Source of the DNA: Paenibacillus xerothermodurans
GTDB taxonomy: Bacteria; Bacillota; Bacilli; Paenibacillales; NBRC-103111
Length of the DNA stretch: 64,000 nucleotides
Assembly (NCBI RefSeq): GCF_002220865.2
Contig: NZ_NHRJ02000001.1
Location: 620,001-684,000, forward strand
Direction of reading: 5' to 3'
In this document: positions 26,259 through 35,462 of the stretch, piece by piece
How positions within the stretch are numbered: the first letter of the stretch is position 1
How the letters are laid out: every line of letters begins with the position of its first letter
The notes under the pieces: generated by a model
The model's input: the letters and a program-made list of their open reading frames with translations, nothing else
What the model was told of the DNA's origin: nothing
Database searches by the model: none
Position numbers and translations under genes: made by a program

Positions 26259-27511
26259 TACCACCCCGTTGTCAGGTTATCGTGAGCATCGAACTTCATT
26301 TCCTCCGCCTTACCGAGGATTTCAATGCTTGCATCGCGTTGCAGATCCGACAATACCGCATCAGATACAGACAACTGTTCCAAGTGCAATGTATTCGCGA
26401 TGTGCACGATCCTCGCGTCTTCGCTGCTTACGCCCCAATTGGACCTTAGGGCTGCGGCAATCGCCAACCGGTCATTATCCAACACGATCGGCACGGCGGC
26501 GCGGGTCAAAAATGTGCTTGTGATCACATTCTCATTCATTGTTGGGAAGTCTACTTTGTCGAACAATCTGCGGGTGGTCAAATCCGCTAGCCCGATGCCG
26601 AGAGCGTTGCCGTGTGATGCTTCGCTCAAGTCACGCGCCAGGATGTATTTGATCCGGGGAGCGGCCGGTTCCTGTACGCCCGGAATGCGTATCCGGCCTA
26701 TAATATTCGTATCCATCCCGGTGCCGCTGTAGTTCTTGCCGATCTCATCCACTATTAAGAAATCTATGTCCTCCGCCGGAAGCTTCGGCATAAGGGCTGC
26801 CGACTGCTTCAGCAGCTGCTGTTCGCGTATCTCGATGAGGTGCGGCGGAATCGACTCCATAATCGCGGTCCGTTCCAACGCATTTTCAACCAAGCCGATG
26901 CCGCATATAATTTTCCCGCTCCGCAGCACAACCCTGGCGGCTTGCGGCATTACGTCGCGGATACCGTGAATGCCGTATGTATGAAGCATCAATGCTTGCT
27001 TGTGCTTGCCCAAACCAATCGTCGCCATTTTCATGATTCCGCTTTCAATATTAGACTTGAAATCGGTATGCAGCTTAATCCTGTTGATAAGAATGACTCC
27101 ATCAGACTCAAAAGCATGCCGATCCATATACACCGGAATGCCATCATCCGTTGCACCGATCTCTGCCACTTCCATTGAAGATATGATGGGCGCTTGGCAG
27201 TATGCTTCCGTTATGCCAAGGGAATGCAGCACCTCTATCTGCCCTTCAGCGGTGGCGCCGCCATGGCTCCCCATACTCGGCACGATAAAAGGCCTGCCGC
27301 CAAGCTTTTTGACCTCGTCGCAGACGCTTTTGGTGATTTCGGCGATGTTCGCTACACCACGGCTGCCGGCTGTAACCGCGATGCGCATCCCCGGCTGAAT
27401 CACGCCGCTCATATGCGTGCGTGCAAATTCACTTGCTACGGCACCCGCGATATCGGTGATACTTGGTCCCGTGAATTTTTGCCGGATTCTCGTCATCTTA
27501 GGTAGTTTCAT
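26258..27511 (-). CDS. LarA-like (lactate racemase domain, DUF2088) protein
   Basis: A 417-residue protein with the LarA N-terminal domain signature: IAVTAGSRGVANIAEI, then GGRPFIVPSMGSHGGATAEGQ at about 70-90. Further blocks include RIKLHTDFKSNIESG and ATIGLGKHKQALMLHTYG, with Lys and His residues in the part where LarA binds its nickel-pincer cofactor, though I cannot assign them individually. Length equals LarA (about 424). Known members interconvert 2-hydroxy acid stereoisomers and need LarB, LarC and LarE for the cofactor; none is in this window. The role may therefore be a racemase/epimerase of a hydroxy acid in this operon. It overlaps the preceding dehydrogenase gene by 14 bases and the following one by one base. 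Confidence 0.82.
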   Translation of the reverse strand: MKLPKMTRIRQKFTGPSITDIAGAVASEFARTHMSGVIQPGMRIAVTAGSRGVANIAEITKSVCDEVKKLGGRPFIVPSMGSHGGATAEGQIEVLHSLGITEAYCQAPIISSMEVAEIGATDDGIPVYMDRHAFESDGVILINRIKLHTDFKSNIESGIMKMATIGLGKHKQALMLHTYGIHGIRDVMPQAARVVLRSGKIICGIGLVENALERTAIMESIPPHLIEIREQQLLKQSAALMPKLPAEDIDFLIVDEIGKNYSGTGMDTNIIGRIRIPGVQEPAAPRIKYILARDLSEASHGNALGIGLADLTTRRLFDKVDFPTMNENVITSTFLTRAAVPIVLDNDRLAIAAALRSNWGVSSEDARIVHIANTLHLEQLSVSDAVLSDLQRDASIEILGKAEEMKFDAHDNLTTGW

Positions 27512-28451
27512 TGGATCGCTTCCTTTTGTCCTTTTTCAACCATGCAATCAATTCTTGCTCCCGTTCTTGGTTCATGCGCTGGGACAACTCTGGGGTCCAC
27601 TGATAAAACCCTTGACCGTTTTTTTGCCCATAGCGGCCGTTTTCCACATGCTCACGCATCTGCGCCAGCGAACCGGAATGCGTACTCAAGTCGGGAAACA
27701 AATAGGTGGAGATGGAATCGAACACGTCGAGTCCGCCCATGTCGGCGGTCATAAACGGACCCGTGACGGCAAGCCGCCGCCCGATGCTGTACCGCACGGC
27801 TGCATCAATGTCCTCCACGCTCGCAACCCCCATTTCCGCTATATACTGCGCCTCACGAAATAGCGCATACTGCAGCCGGTTGACGATCGATCCGAGCACA
27901 TCCTTTTTCAGTTCGACCGGCTTCTTGTTCATAGATTGCAGCAATGACATTGACCGTTCAACTGCCCTGTTGGATGTCTCCTCCCCGCGGACAACCTCGA
28001 CGAGAGGAATGAGGTGAGCCGGGTTCCAAAAGTGCGTCACAAGGATTCGGTGCTTATGTGTCGCTTGCCTGCCGATGTCTGTTGGACTCAAGCCTGAAGT
28101 GTTGCTGGCCAAAACTACGTCCTCCCCACACATACGATCCAGCTTTTCATACCACTGCTGCTTAAGCGCTAATTGTTCCGGTATGGCTTCTATTACAAAA
28201 GTTGCTGACGACACGCAATGTTCAAGTGAAACGGTAAATGCAATACGACCCGCGATCGCGGCCCGCTCGTCAGGAGTTACCAGTCCGTTGCTTTCCAGAA
28301 TGGTCAACTTCTCCTGTACGCCGGCTGTGGCCCTGCTGATATCCTGCGAATCTACAGACCATACTTTGACCGACAGGCCCGCCCACGCTGCCGTCAGAGC
28401 AATAGAATGACCCATCAGGCCGGCGCCAATCACGGATAACTGTTCATGCAT
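27498..28451 (-). CDS. 3-hydroxyacyl-CoA dehydrogenase-like NAD-dependent enzyme
   Basis: A 317-residue enzyme with the two-domain 3-hydroxyacyl-CoA dehydrogenase layout. The Rossmann motif is VIGAGLMGHSIA at the N-terminus; the catalytic-loop motifs ASNTSGL and VTHFWNPAHLIPLVEVV (catalytic His, Asn and Pro) are intact. The single-length C-terminal domain follows (GFIV-type helix region, then RLAVTGPFMTADMGGLDVF). No thiolase, CoA ligase or acyl-CoA dehydrogenase is nearby. Size and context therefore also fit L-gulonate or carnitine 3-dehydrogenase relatives acting on free 3-hydroxy acids. RBS GGGAG supports ATG 28451. It overlaps the LarA-like gene by 14 bases. Confidence 0.88.
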   Translation of the reverse strand: MHEQLSVIGAGLMGHSIALTAAWAGLSVKVWSVDSQDISRATAGVQEKLTILESNGLVTPDERAAIAGRIAFTVSLEHCVSSATFVIEAIPEQLALKQQWYEKLDRMCGEDVVLASNTSGLSPTDIGRQATHKHRILVTHFWNPAHLIPLVEVVRGEETSNRAVERSMSLLQSMNKKPVELKKDVLGSIVNRLQYALFREAQYIAEMGVASVEDIDAAVRYSIGRRLAVTGPFMTADMGGLDVFDSISTYLFPDLSTHSGSLAQMREHVENGRYGQKNGQGFYQWTPELSQRMNQEREQELIAWLKKDKRKRSNETT

Positions 28452-28520
28452 TAGGAAATCACTCCCACCCGTTGGTATCTGTGCACAATCGCATTTGGCT
28501 CATGATGCGTCGCAAACGCG

Positions 28521-29279
28521 TCAAACCGCGGTCCAGCCACCGTCTACACGGATAGTCTCCCCTGTGACGGAATTAGCGAGATCCGAAGCCAAGTAAAGCA
28601 CAGCACCGGTGACATCCCGTGCGCTGGCCATCCGGCCGATGGGGATACGGCGCATTACATCCTCCAAAAACACCTGATCCTTGAACATCTGAGCTGTGAG
28701 CTCTGTTTCGATGAACGTAGGGGCTACCGCGTTGACGAGCACTCCATCGTGCGCCCATTCCACGGCGAGGGCCTTGGTCAACTGCACCACGCCGCCTTTG
28801 CTGGAGCAGTACGCTGCACGTTTGAAGTAACCCACGAATGCCATTTGTGATGCGATGTTAATGATTTTGCCGCCGCCTTGACGAATCATAACCTCACCCG
28901 CACGCTGACAGGCAAAGAATGTGCCTTTCAGATTGGTGTTTAACACGGTGTCCCAATCCTGTTCGGTAACTTCGAGCGTGGGCTTGGCAATATTGGTCCC
29001 GGCGTTATTGACCAGCACATCGATTCGGTCGAATCTATCGACGACCGCATCTATCATTTGCCGAATTTCGCTAACTTTTTGCATATCGCATGTAATGGCA
29101 AGGCTGCCGGGCGCACGGCTCTTTATCTCATTCCAGGTCTGGCTCAACGCTTGTGAGTCTCTCCCCGTGATGACCACTTCCGAGCCTAATGACGCCATCG
29201 ACAGTGCTATATCCTTGCCGATGCCTTTGCTGCCGCCTGTTACCACTACCACTTTTCCCTTTAAGCTGTCAAAATTCAT
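28521..29279 (-). CDS. Short-chain dehydrogenase/reductase (SDR)
   Basis: A 252-residue classical SDR. Visible are TGGSKGIG (cofactor glycine motif), NNAG, the catalytic Ser region (INIASQMAF), and YCSSK (Tyr-x3-Lys). The C-terminus GETIRVDGGWTAV is typical. The acidic residue after strand 2 is replaced by TGRD, suggesting NADP preference is possible. RBS GGGAGG supports ATG 29279. It is preceded by a 207-base gap containing a hairpin, so the downstream four-gene set sdr-had-larA-like-adh may be partly independent of the upstream part. Confidence 0.93.
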   Translation of the reverse strand: MNFDSLKGKVVVVTGGSKGIGKDIALSMASLGSEVVITGRDSQALSQTWNEIKSRAPGSLAITCDMQKVSEIRQMIDAVVDRFDRIDVLVNNAGTNIAKPTLEVTEQDWDTVLNTNLKGTFFACQRAGEVMIRQGGGKIINIASQMAFVGYFKRAAYCSSKGGVVQLTKALAVEWAHDGVLVNAVAPTFIETELTAQMFKDQVFLEDVMRRIPIGRMASARDVTGAVLYLASDLANSVTGETIRVDGGWTAV

Positions 29280-29413
29280 TCTGCCACCCTCCCAGATAGA
29301 GTGAACAATTTTTCAATGGTATACGCCAATAAGCATTCGCTAAAATGACACTACGGGCTGGCACGCCAGCATTCGGCTGACGAAGGAGCAATCAGTGCGA
29401 AGCCGAAAGCCTG

Positions 29414-29440
29414 TCAAGGCAGGCGACGCTGCCGCCTTGA
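29414..29440 (-). other. Hairpin in the gap within the catabolic cluster
   Basis: TCAAGGC and GCCTTGA pair around a GC-rich centre in the 207-base gap between the second alcohol dehydrogenase and the SDR gene. There is no T-run, so it may be a transcript-processing or attenuation structure. No confident promoter was found in the gap. Confidence 0.35.
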
Positions 29441-29486
29441 GAGATGGCACTCCAGGCTTCAGCGAGGGTGCACAACGTCATGCGCG

Positions 29487-30668
29487 CTAAACGATTGCGG
29501 CGTGACTGCCATCGTAAGCAGCGCGGTATATAGCTTCAATTTCCTTGACCGTCAGCCAGCGCGGATTGTTATTTAACAGCCGGTCGATTTTGCCGGCCTC
29601 TTCCGCCAACAGGGCAATGTCGGCGGCCGTGACTCCCACGTCACTAAGCGTTGCAGGAATGCCCACGTCCTGTGACAGCTTCGCCATGGCTTGCACCGCT
29701 TTCTCTGCTGCGTCACGCAAAGACAGTCCATCCGTATTTTCGCCCAGCGCGTTCGCCACATTAGCAAATTTCGTTAAATTGGCGATGACGTTATACTTCA
29801 TCACATAGGGCAGCAATAATGAATTGGCCACTCCATGGGGGACTTTGAATTTGCCTCCGAGCGGATAAGCCAGCGCGTGTACCGCCCCCACTCCGGCGTT
29901 GCCAAGGGAGATTCCCGCCATCAGGCTGCCCATGGCCATATCTTCCCGAGCGGCGATGTTGTTACCGCTGTACACAGCAGATCGCAGCGACCTTGAAATC
30001 AATTGAATCGCGTGCAGCGCAACGCCGTCCGTTAACTCCGTCGCCCGTCCGGCTGTGTACGATTCCACCGCGTGGACCAACGCATCCATGCCCGTAGCGG
30101 CGGTCACCTTCGGCGGCACGGAAACGGTCAGCTCGGCATCGACAATCGCAACATCCGGCAGCAGATGAGGGCTAACTATGCCCTTCTTCACATCGTCCTT
30201 AGCATCCGTAAAAATCGCGTTATAGGTCACCTCGGAGCCGGTGCCGGCGGTTGTGGGGATCAATATGAACGGAATGCCTTTATTTCGTACCTTGTCAATC
30301 CCGATCAGTTCCCGCACGTCGCCGGGATTGGTCAACATGATCGCGAGCGCTTTGGTAACATCGAGCGCACTTCCTCCACCCAGGCCGATTAATACGTCGT
30401 AATCTCGTCCCGCGATGGAGCGGGCAATCCGCTCAACATTCTCAAACGGCGGCTCGGGCACAACCTCATCTATCACGTCCACTGTGATGCCTTGGGCTTC
30501 CAACGGACGGGTTACTCTCGCGGTCAAGCCGGTTGCGTTCAACACCTTGTCGGTTACGACGAGCGCTTGTCGGGCTCCCAACTTAACCGCCTCGCCCCCG
30601 ACCTGCTGCACAGACCCGATCCCTGTTATTATTACGCCCGGTGTGCGGAATGTAGAAGATACACGCAT
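29487..30668 (-). CDS. Iron-containing alcohol dehydrogenase (second of two)
   Basis: A 393-residue Fe-type alcohol dehydrogenase, same family as the gene at 25098 but clearly diverged. Motifs: LIGLGGGSALDVTKA (cofactor), PTTAGTGSEVTYNA, TGMDALVHAVESYT (Asp and His ligands), VHALAYPLGGKFKVPHGVANSLLLP (two His ligands). The substitution His to Tyr in HALAY occurs here too. The gene lies 11 bases after the aldehyde dehydrogenase gene, RBS TAGGGGG, so the pair probably oxidise an alcohol through an aldehyde to an acid (inference). Confidence 0.92.
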   Translation of the reverse strand: MRVSSTFRTPGVIITGIGSVQQVGGEAVKLGARQALVVTDKVLNATGLTARVTRPLEAQGITVDVIDEVVPEPPFENVERIARSIAGRDYDVLIGLGGGSALDVTKALAIMLTNPGDVRELIGIDKVRNKGIPFILIPTTAGTGSEVTYNAIFTDAKDDVKKGIVSPHLLPDVAIVDAELTVSVPPKVTAATGMDALVHAVESYTAGRATELTDGVALHAIQLISRSLRSAVYSGNNIAAREDMAMGSLMAGISLGNAGVGAVHALAYPLGGKFKVPHGVANSLLLPYVMKYNVIANLTKFANVANALGENTDGLSLRDAAEKAVQAMAKLSQDVGIPATLSDVGVTAADIALLAEEAGKIDRLLNNNPRWLTVKEIEAIYRAAYDGSHAAIV

Positions 30669-30679
30669 ATTGGCTCCCC

Positions 30680-32110
30680 CTAATATAAGCGAATTCCGAT
30701 GAACTTGGTTTCCGTCATATCTTCGATCGCATATTTGACGCCTTCTTTGCCAACGCCGCTCATCTTAACGCCGCCGTATGGAATGTGATCTGTACGGAAC
30801 GTGGAGACGTCGTTAATCCAGACACCGCCGGTTTCGAGCATATCGGCCACCCGGAACGCCCGGTTTATGTCGGTTGTGAACAGGCCTGCTTGTAAGCCGT
30901 AGTCGGAATCGTTGGCTGCGGCTACTGCTTCTGCCTCGGAATCAAACGGAATGACCGTAATCAGCGGCGCGAATACTTCCTGGCACACGACCTTCATATC
31001 ATGCTTGGTGTCAGCTAATACCGTTGGGGAAATGATATTGCCGTTTCTTTCTCCGCCTGTCAAAATCGTCGCTCCCTGATCGGCTGCTTCGCGAATCCAT
31101 TCCTCTGCTCTCGACGCAGCCTGCTCGGAAATCATAGGTCCGATATCGGTAGTTTCTAAAGCCGGATCGCCTGCCCGCAGCGCGGCAACTTTCGGAACGA
31201 GCAGTTCGAGCACCTGCGCATAAACGTCCCTCTGAACATAAACCCGCTGCACTGAGATGCAGGCTTGCCCCGAGAATGCGAAGCCGCCTCTGACAATACT
31301 CGCGACAGCAAGCTCCAGATTGGCATCGTTGAGAACGATGTTCGGAGAGTTCGAGCCGAGCTCTAGCGTGACCTTGCGCGGACCGGCCATGTCTTTGATT
31401 TTCCAGCCGACCGGTCCGCTGCCGGTAAAGGTGACTTTTTTGACCAACGGATGCGTCACCAGCGGCTCTACCAGATCAACTCCAGTGCCGTTCACAACAT
31501 TGAGCGCCCCTTTGGGAAAGCCTGCCTCTTCGAGCAGTTTCGCCAACTTCATAGCGGAAAGCGGTGTTTTTTCCGCCGGCTTCAGCACCACCGTGCAGCC
31601 TGCGGCAAAGGCGGTAGCTACTTTGTGCAGCACGAGGTTAAGCGGAAAATTGAACGGTGTGATCGCAGCCACAACGCCGATCGGATAGCGTTTTGCGAAA
31701 CCAATCCGGTTTTCCCCGCCGGCAGCGCTGTCCACTTTGATCAGTTCGCCATTGTTTGCCTTAGCCTCCTCTGACGTAAAGCGAAGCAGCTGAACAGCGC
31801 GCCCTACCTCTGCTTGCGCATCGCGTATGGGCTTGCCCGCTTCACCTACCAGCACTGTGGCGAAGTCTTCCAACTGCGCCTCAAGGCGATCCGCTGATCT
31901 CCGAAGAATCTCAGAGCGCTGGTGGGCTGGCATGGTTTTCATCGTTTCGTGGAACACGCGGTGCGCGGTTTCAACGGCCCGCTCCACATCCTCACGCGAG
32001 CCATATTCGACAACCCCGACAACCTCACCGTTATAAGGGCTTCTAATGTCATGAGCCTGGCGACCGCCGCCAAGCACCTCCACGCCGTTAATTAGTGATC
32101 CTATACGCAT
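30680..32110 (-). CDS. NAD(P)-dependent aldehyde dehydrogenase
   Basis: A 476-residue aldehyde dehydrogenase superfamily member. Conserved: ITPFNFPLNLVLHKVATAFAAG, VLKPAEKTPLSA, FTGSGPVGWKI, general base Glu in VTLELGSNSPNIVL, nucleophile Cys in FSGQACISVQRVYV, and CQEVFAPLI. The FSGQACISVQR form is shared with lactaldehyde/glyceraldehyde-type dehydrogenases, so a short hydroxyaldehyde is a reasonable substrate, but this is inference. RBS AGGAGGAG before ATG 32110. It sits directly after the transporter ATPase gene livF, 15 bases apart, so transport and oxidation are co-expressed. Confidence 0.93.
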   Translation of the reverse strand: MRIGSLINGVEVLGGGRQAHDIRSPYNGEVVGVVEYGSREDVERAVETAHRVFHETMKTMPAHQRSEILRRSADRLEAQLEDFATVLVGEAGKPIRDAQAEVGRAVQLLRFTSEEAKANNGELIKVDSAAGGENRIGFAKRYPIGVVAAITPFNFPLNLVLHKVATAFAAGCTVVLKPAEKTPLSAMKLAKLLEEAGFPKGALNVVNGTGVDLVEPLVTHPLVKKVTFTGSGPVGWKIKDMAGPRKVTLELGSNSPNIVLNDANLELAVASIVRGGFAFSGQACISVQRVYVQRDVYAQVLELLVPKVAALRAGDPALETTDIGPMISEQAASRAEEWIREAADQGATILTGGERNGNIISPTVLADTKHDMKVVCQEVFAPLITVIPFDSEAEAVAAANDSDYGLQAGLFTTDINRAFRVADMLETGGVWINDVSTFRTDHIPYGGVKMSGVGKEGVKYAIEDMTETKFIGIRLY

Positions 32111-32125
32111 AATTTCATTCTCCTC

Positions 32126-32830
32126 CTACATCCCCAAAAAGGCTTTCTTTACGTGATCGTGATTTAACAATTCTTCGCCCGTACCCTCAAGGCTGATCCC
32201 GCCGTTTTCCAGCACATAGCACCGGTCAACGATTTGCAGCGTCTGCTTCACGTTTTGCTCGACCAGCATTATGGTAATTCCCTGGCTGCTAATCTGCTTG
32301 ATCAGATTAAACAGAGTTTGCACCAATAAAGGCGACAACCCCAGTGACGGTTCATCAAACATCAGCAGTTTGGGTCTGCTCATCAATGCTCGGCCGATAG
32401 CCGCCATCTGCTGTTCCCCGCCCGATAGTGTTTTGGCAATTTGTTTCTTTCTCTCCTTTAAGCGCGGAAGCAGCCGGTACACTTGCTCCAATGTCTCATG
32501 CCGATGCTGCTTAGCCTCTCTGTGCGTGGACCCGATCAGCAGATTCTCTTCCACACTCATCAACGGAAACAGCTTTCTGCCCTCAGGTACTTGCACAATG
32601 CCAAGCGGCACCCGAGCGTGAGCCTCTAACCCGGTCAAATCATCGCCCAAAAACTGTATAGTCCCGCTGGTCAGCTTGCGCAGTCCGGATATCGCGTTTA
32701 TGGCGGTTGATTTCCCTGCCCCGTTGGAACCGACAATACTGACGATTTCTCCATCGTGCACCTCCAAGTTAACGCCTGCTAAAGCTTGCATGCCGCCATA
32801 ATGAACACTAAGATTTTTTACTTTAAGCAT
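32126..32830 (-). CDS. livF: ABC transporter ATPase, LivF type
   Basis: A 234-residue ATP-binding protein of the branched-chain amino-acid type (hydrophobic amino acid uptake) family. Walker A GSNGAGKST, LSGGEQQM signature, Walker B LLMFDEPSLGLSP and the switch His region (IMLVEQNVKQTLQ) are intact. It overlaps livG by 8 bases. Together with LivG it powers uptake. The family name says nothing certain about substrate; members also carry urea, amides and aromatic acids. Confidence 0.93.
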   Translation of the reverse strand: MLKVKNLSVHYGGMQALAGVNLEVHDGEIVSIVGSNGAGKSTAINAISGLRKLTSGTIQFLGDDLTGLEAHARVPLGIVQVPEGRKLFPLMSVEENLLIGSTHREAKQHRHETLEQVYRLLPRLKERKKQIAKTLSGGEQQMAAIGRALMSRPKLLMFDEPSLGLSPLLVQTLFNLIKQISSQGITIMLVEQNVKQTLQIVDRCYVLENGGISLEGTGEELLNHDHVKKAFLGM

Positions 32831-33545
32831 GATGATCGTCCCCCAGATAAGCAGATATAACCTGTGGATTCTGTGTTACCTCATGCGGTGTGCCTTCGGC
32901 AATCGGTTCGCCGTAATTGATCACCAGAACGCGGTCGCACAGTGCCATCACCGCCCTCATAACATGTTCGATCATCACGATGGTCACGCCTGCGCTGCGA
33001 ATAGATTTAATCAGCTCTACTGCTTCATCGACTTCACTGGGTGTAAGACCGGCCAGCACCTCGTCCAGGAGCAGAAGCTTTGGCTGGGTGGCGAGTGCCT
33101 TCGCCACCTCCAGGCGTTTTCGGTCGACGATGGTTAGGTTTTTGGCCAATACATCTTTCCGGCTCTCTAATCCGACCATTGCGACCACTTGTTCGGCCCG
33201 CCGGAGCGCCTCGCTGCGGCTGTTGGTTCTCGCAAAGGCGCCAACCGCTACGTTGTACAAAACGGTCCGGGAGCCGAATGGCTTCACGATCTGAAACGTG
33301 CGGCCAATCCCCTCGTGACACAGCTGATGCGGTGGTTTGCCCACGATGTTTTTACCATAAAACATGATTTGTCCGGAATCCGGCTTAATGTAGCCCGAGA
33401 TTTGATTGAACAGCGTCGATTTCCCCGCCCCGTTAGGGCCGATCACCCCGTATATCTGTCCGTCTGTGACAGTCACCGACAAATTTTTGGTTACCGTTAA
33501 TCCGCCGAAGCTTTTGTTTAAATCAGTTATTTGGAGTACTGCCAT
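32823..33545 (-). CDS. livG: ABC transporter ATPase, LivG type
   Basis: A 240-residue ATPase with Walker A GPNGAGKSTLFNQISGY, Walker B LLLLDEVLAGLTPSEVDE and the C-terminal LivG extension ending in NPQVISAYLGDDH. The signature segment reads AKNLTIVDRKRLEVAKAL, where the usual LS-x-G-x-Q is replaced by LT-I-V-D, a variation seen in LivG proteins. I chose ATG 33545 after GAGAGGAGGAAGC; the frame is open further but inside livM. It overlaps livM by 23 bases and livF by 8. Confidence 0.93.
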   Translation of the reverse strand: MAVLQITDLNKSFGGLTVTKNLSVTVTDGQIYGVIGPNGAGKSTLFNQISGYIKPDSGQIMFYGKNIVGKPPHQLCHEGIGRTFQIVKPFGSRTVLYNVAVGAFARTNSRSEALRRAEQVVAMVGLESRKDVLAKNLTIVDRKRLEVAKALATQPKLLLLDEVLAGLTPSEVDEAVELIKSIRSAGVTIVMIEHVMRAVMALCDRVLVINYGEPIAEGTPHEVTQNPQVISAYLGDDHHA

Positions 33546-34572
33546 CGTGCTTCCTCCTCTCGCCGGAGCCGATTGCCACTGTCTTTTTTGACGAGAGCGC
33601 TGGAGCAAGCCGCGTGAAGAAAAAATGCTGCAAAGGACCAACGATCCCTTTCGGACAAAACAGAATGACGCAGGTGACAATGACCCCATAAATGATCAGA
33701 TGCAGGCCGGGTATGCCATCCCCCAGGTAAACTCTGGAAACCTCGCCCACGGTGCCCAGCAAAATCGCGCCTATAAACGGTCCGAATACGGTGCCGATGC
33801 CGCCGACAATAGCATTAAAAACCATTTGAGTTGACATTTCCGGACCTGCCACCGTATCCGGCTGCAGGATCCCCATCAGCTGTCCGAAGAATGTGCCGCC
33901 GATTGCGGTAAAAAATCCGCTGATCGCCGCCGCATACAGCTTCACTCGTGAGGTGCTGATGCCAAGTGCTTTGGCCGCTTCCTCATCTTCACGTATGGCG
34001 GTGAGATAGAAACCAAGCTTCGAGCGCTCAATGTACCATGAAACGAACAAAACAACCGCCGTCAAGACAAGGATAATATAATAATAAGGCACGCTGGTAA
34101 GGAATTGAAAGCTAGCGAAACCGCCGTCCATTTGCAGCGGTATAATCAACCCTTCCAAAGAGCCCAACTCAATGGGGCCGATTCTTGGCACCGATTTCAA
34201 AATGGTCAGCAGCCCACCGGAAAACGCGACCGTTGCGATAGCGAAATATGCACCCTTAAAACGGAACGTGGGTATCCCGATCAACACGGACACTGCCGCC
34301 ACAACAATACCCCCGATAATCATTCCCACCCATGGAGTCAAGCCCAAATTCATAAATAAAAGGGTCGAAATGTAGCCGCCCAACGCCATAAACGCGGCAT
34401 GACCGAACGATAGCTGACCGGCGAATCCGCCGACTATATTCCAGCTCGTCGCAAGATAGGCGTGCAGCAGAATAAACACGCAGCTTTTCAGCAGATAATC
34501 GTCATCTCCGATTAACAGCGGCACCGAGGCGAGCAGGAGCCCAAGGACGCCGAGAGGCACAAATTTTCTCAT
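33523..34572 (-). CDS. livM: ABC transporter permease, LivM type
   Basis: A 349-residue permease with about nine to ten membrane segments. The family signature NIVGGFAGQLSFGHAAFMALGGY is near the N-terminus (about 45-67), and AIREDEEAAKALGIS, the coupling loop contacting the ATPase, is in the second half. The tail after the last span (about 320-349) is basic and longer than usual. ATG 34572 follows GAGGAGTGA. Gap to livH is 14 bases. Confidence 0.93.
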   Translation of the reverse strand: MRKFVPLGVLGLLLASVPLLIGDDDYLLKSCVFILLHAYLATSWNIVGGFAGQLSFGHAAFMALGGYISTLLFMNLGLTPWVGMIIGGIVVAAVSVLIGIPTFRFKGAYFAIATVAFSGGLLTILKSVPRIGPIELGSLEGLIIPLQMDGGFASFQFLTSVPYYYIILVLTAVVLFVSWYIERSKLGFYLTAIREDEEAAKALGISTSRVKLYAAAISGFFTAIGGTFFGQLMGILQPDTVAGPEMSTQMVFNAIVGGIGTVFGPFIGAILLGTVGEVSRVYLGDGIPGLHLIIYGVIVTCVILFCPKGIVGPLQHFFFTRLAPALSSKKTVAIGSGERRKHDGSTPNN

Positions 34573-34586
34573 TATTATCACTCCTC

Positions 34587-35462
34587 TTACCAATCGTGTG
34601 GAGAACCGAATAACCCGGATGGGCGGATGGTTAAAAATATGAGAAAACCAAACAGTACAAATGCCGGAGCCAACGTCTGAGCCACGAACACCGTTGCTAC
34701 GGATTCGACAACGCCGATCAGAAGCCCTCCGATGAGGGCACCGGGGATGCTCCCCAGTCCACCAAGTACGACGGTGACAAAAGCCGTAGTCCCAAATAAG
34801 CCGCCGATAGTCGGATACAGCTGATTGAAAGGCAGTAGAGCTACCCCCGCTGTACCCAGCAAAGCCATCCCGAGGCCAAATGCGATGTTGAAGGTTCTGC
34901 CCACATTGATCCCCATTAGCTTCGCCGCGCTGCGATCCTGTCCGACGGCACGAATTTGGCGGCCGATTTCCGTTTTATTCATAACGAGATAAAAAATAAT
35001 CGTCACGATGATGCAAAGTACGAAGGCGTAAATGCGCGAGAGGCCTTCATGGATGCCAAAGAAGGACACGGTTGCGTCGGAAAAGGAGGTTTTGATGGTA
35101 CGATAATCTCCCCCTACAGATGCCAATATCCCGTTCTCAAGAGCTATCGATACCGCCGCCGTCAGAAGCAGAGCGCCTACAGGCTCTCGTACATCCGCTT
35201 CCTTGTTCAGCACGGGCTGTACCAAAAAATGATTGCACGCGTAGCCGATCACGAACATGGCGGGCACCACGATGATCAGCGATATGTATGGGTGCAGTCC
35301 AAGGGTGGTCACGCCGAAATATGATAGGAACATAGCGATCATCAAAAAGGTGCCATGTCCAAAATTAATGACTTTCATAATGCCGAAGATGAGCGTCAAA
35401 CCTAACGCTATGAGCCCGTAAACCGAACCCATCAGAATGCCGTGCACGATCGCTTGACTCAT
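34587..35462 (-). CDS. livH: ABC transporter permease, LivH type
   Basis: A 291-residue permease with about eight spans. It starts with GILMGSVYGLIALGLTLIFGIMKVINFGHG, typical of LivH, and has the EAA-like loop RAVGQDRSAAKLMGIN and the GGLGSIPGALIGGLLIGVVE segment. RBS AAGGAGGA precedes the ATG at 35462. It follows livJ by 94 bases, a usual gap in binding-protein operons where a leader favours higher expression of livJ. Confidence 0.94.
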   Translation of the reverse strand: MSQAIVHGILMGSVYGLIALGLTLIFGIMKVINFGHGTFLMIAMFLSYFGVTTLGLHPYISLIIVVPAMFVIGYACNHFLVQPVLNKEADVREPVGALLLTAAVSIALENGILASVGGDYRTIKTSFSDATVSFFGIHEGLSRIYAFVLCIIVTIIFYLVMNKTEIGRQIRAVGQDRSAAKLMGINVGRTFNIAFGLGMALLGTAGVALLPFNQLYPTIGGLFGTTAFVTVVLGGLGSIPGALIGGLLIGVVESVATVFVAQTLAPAFVLFGFLIFLTIRPSGLFGSPHDW

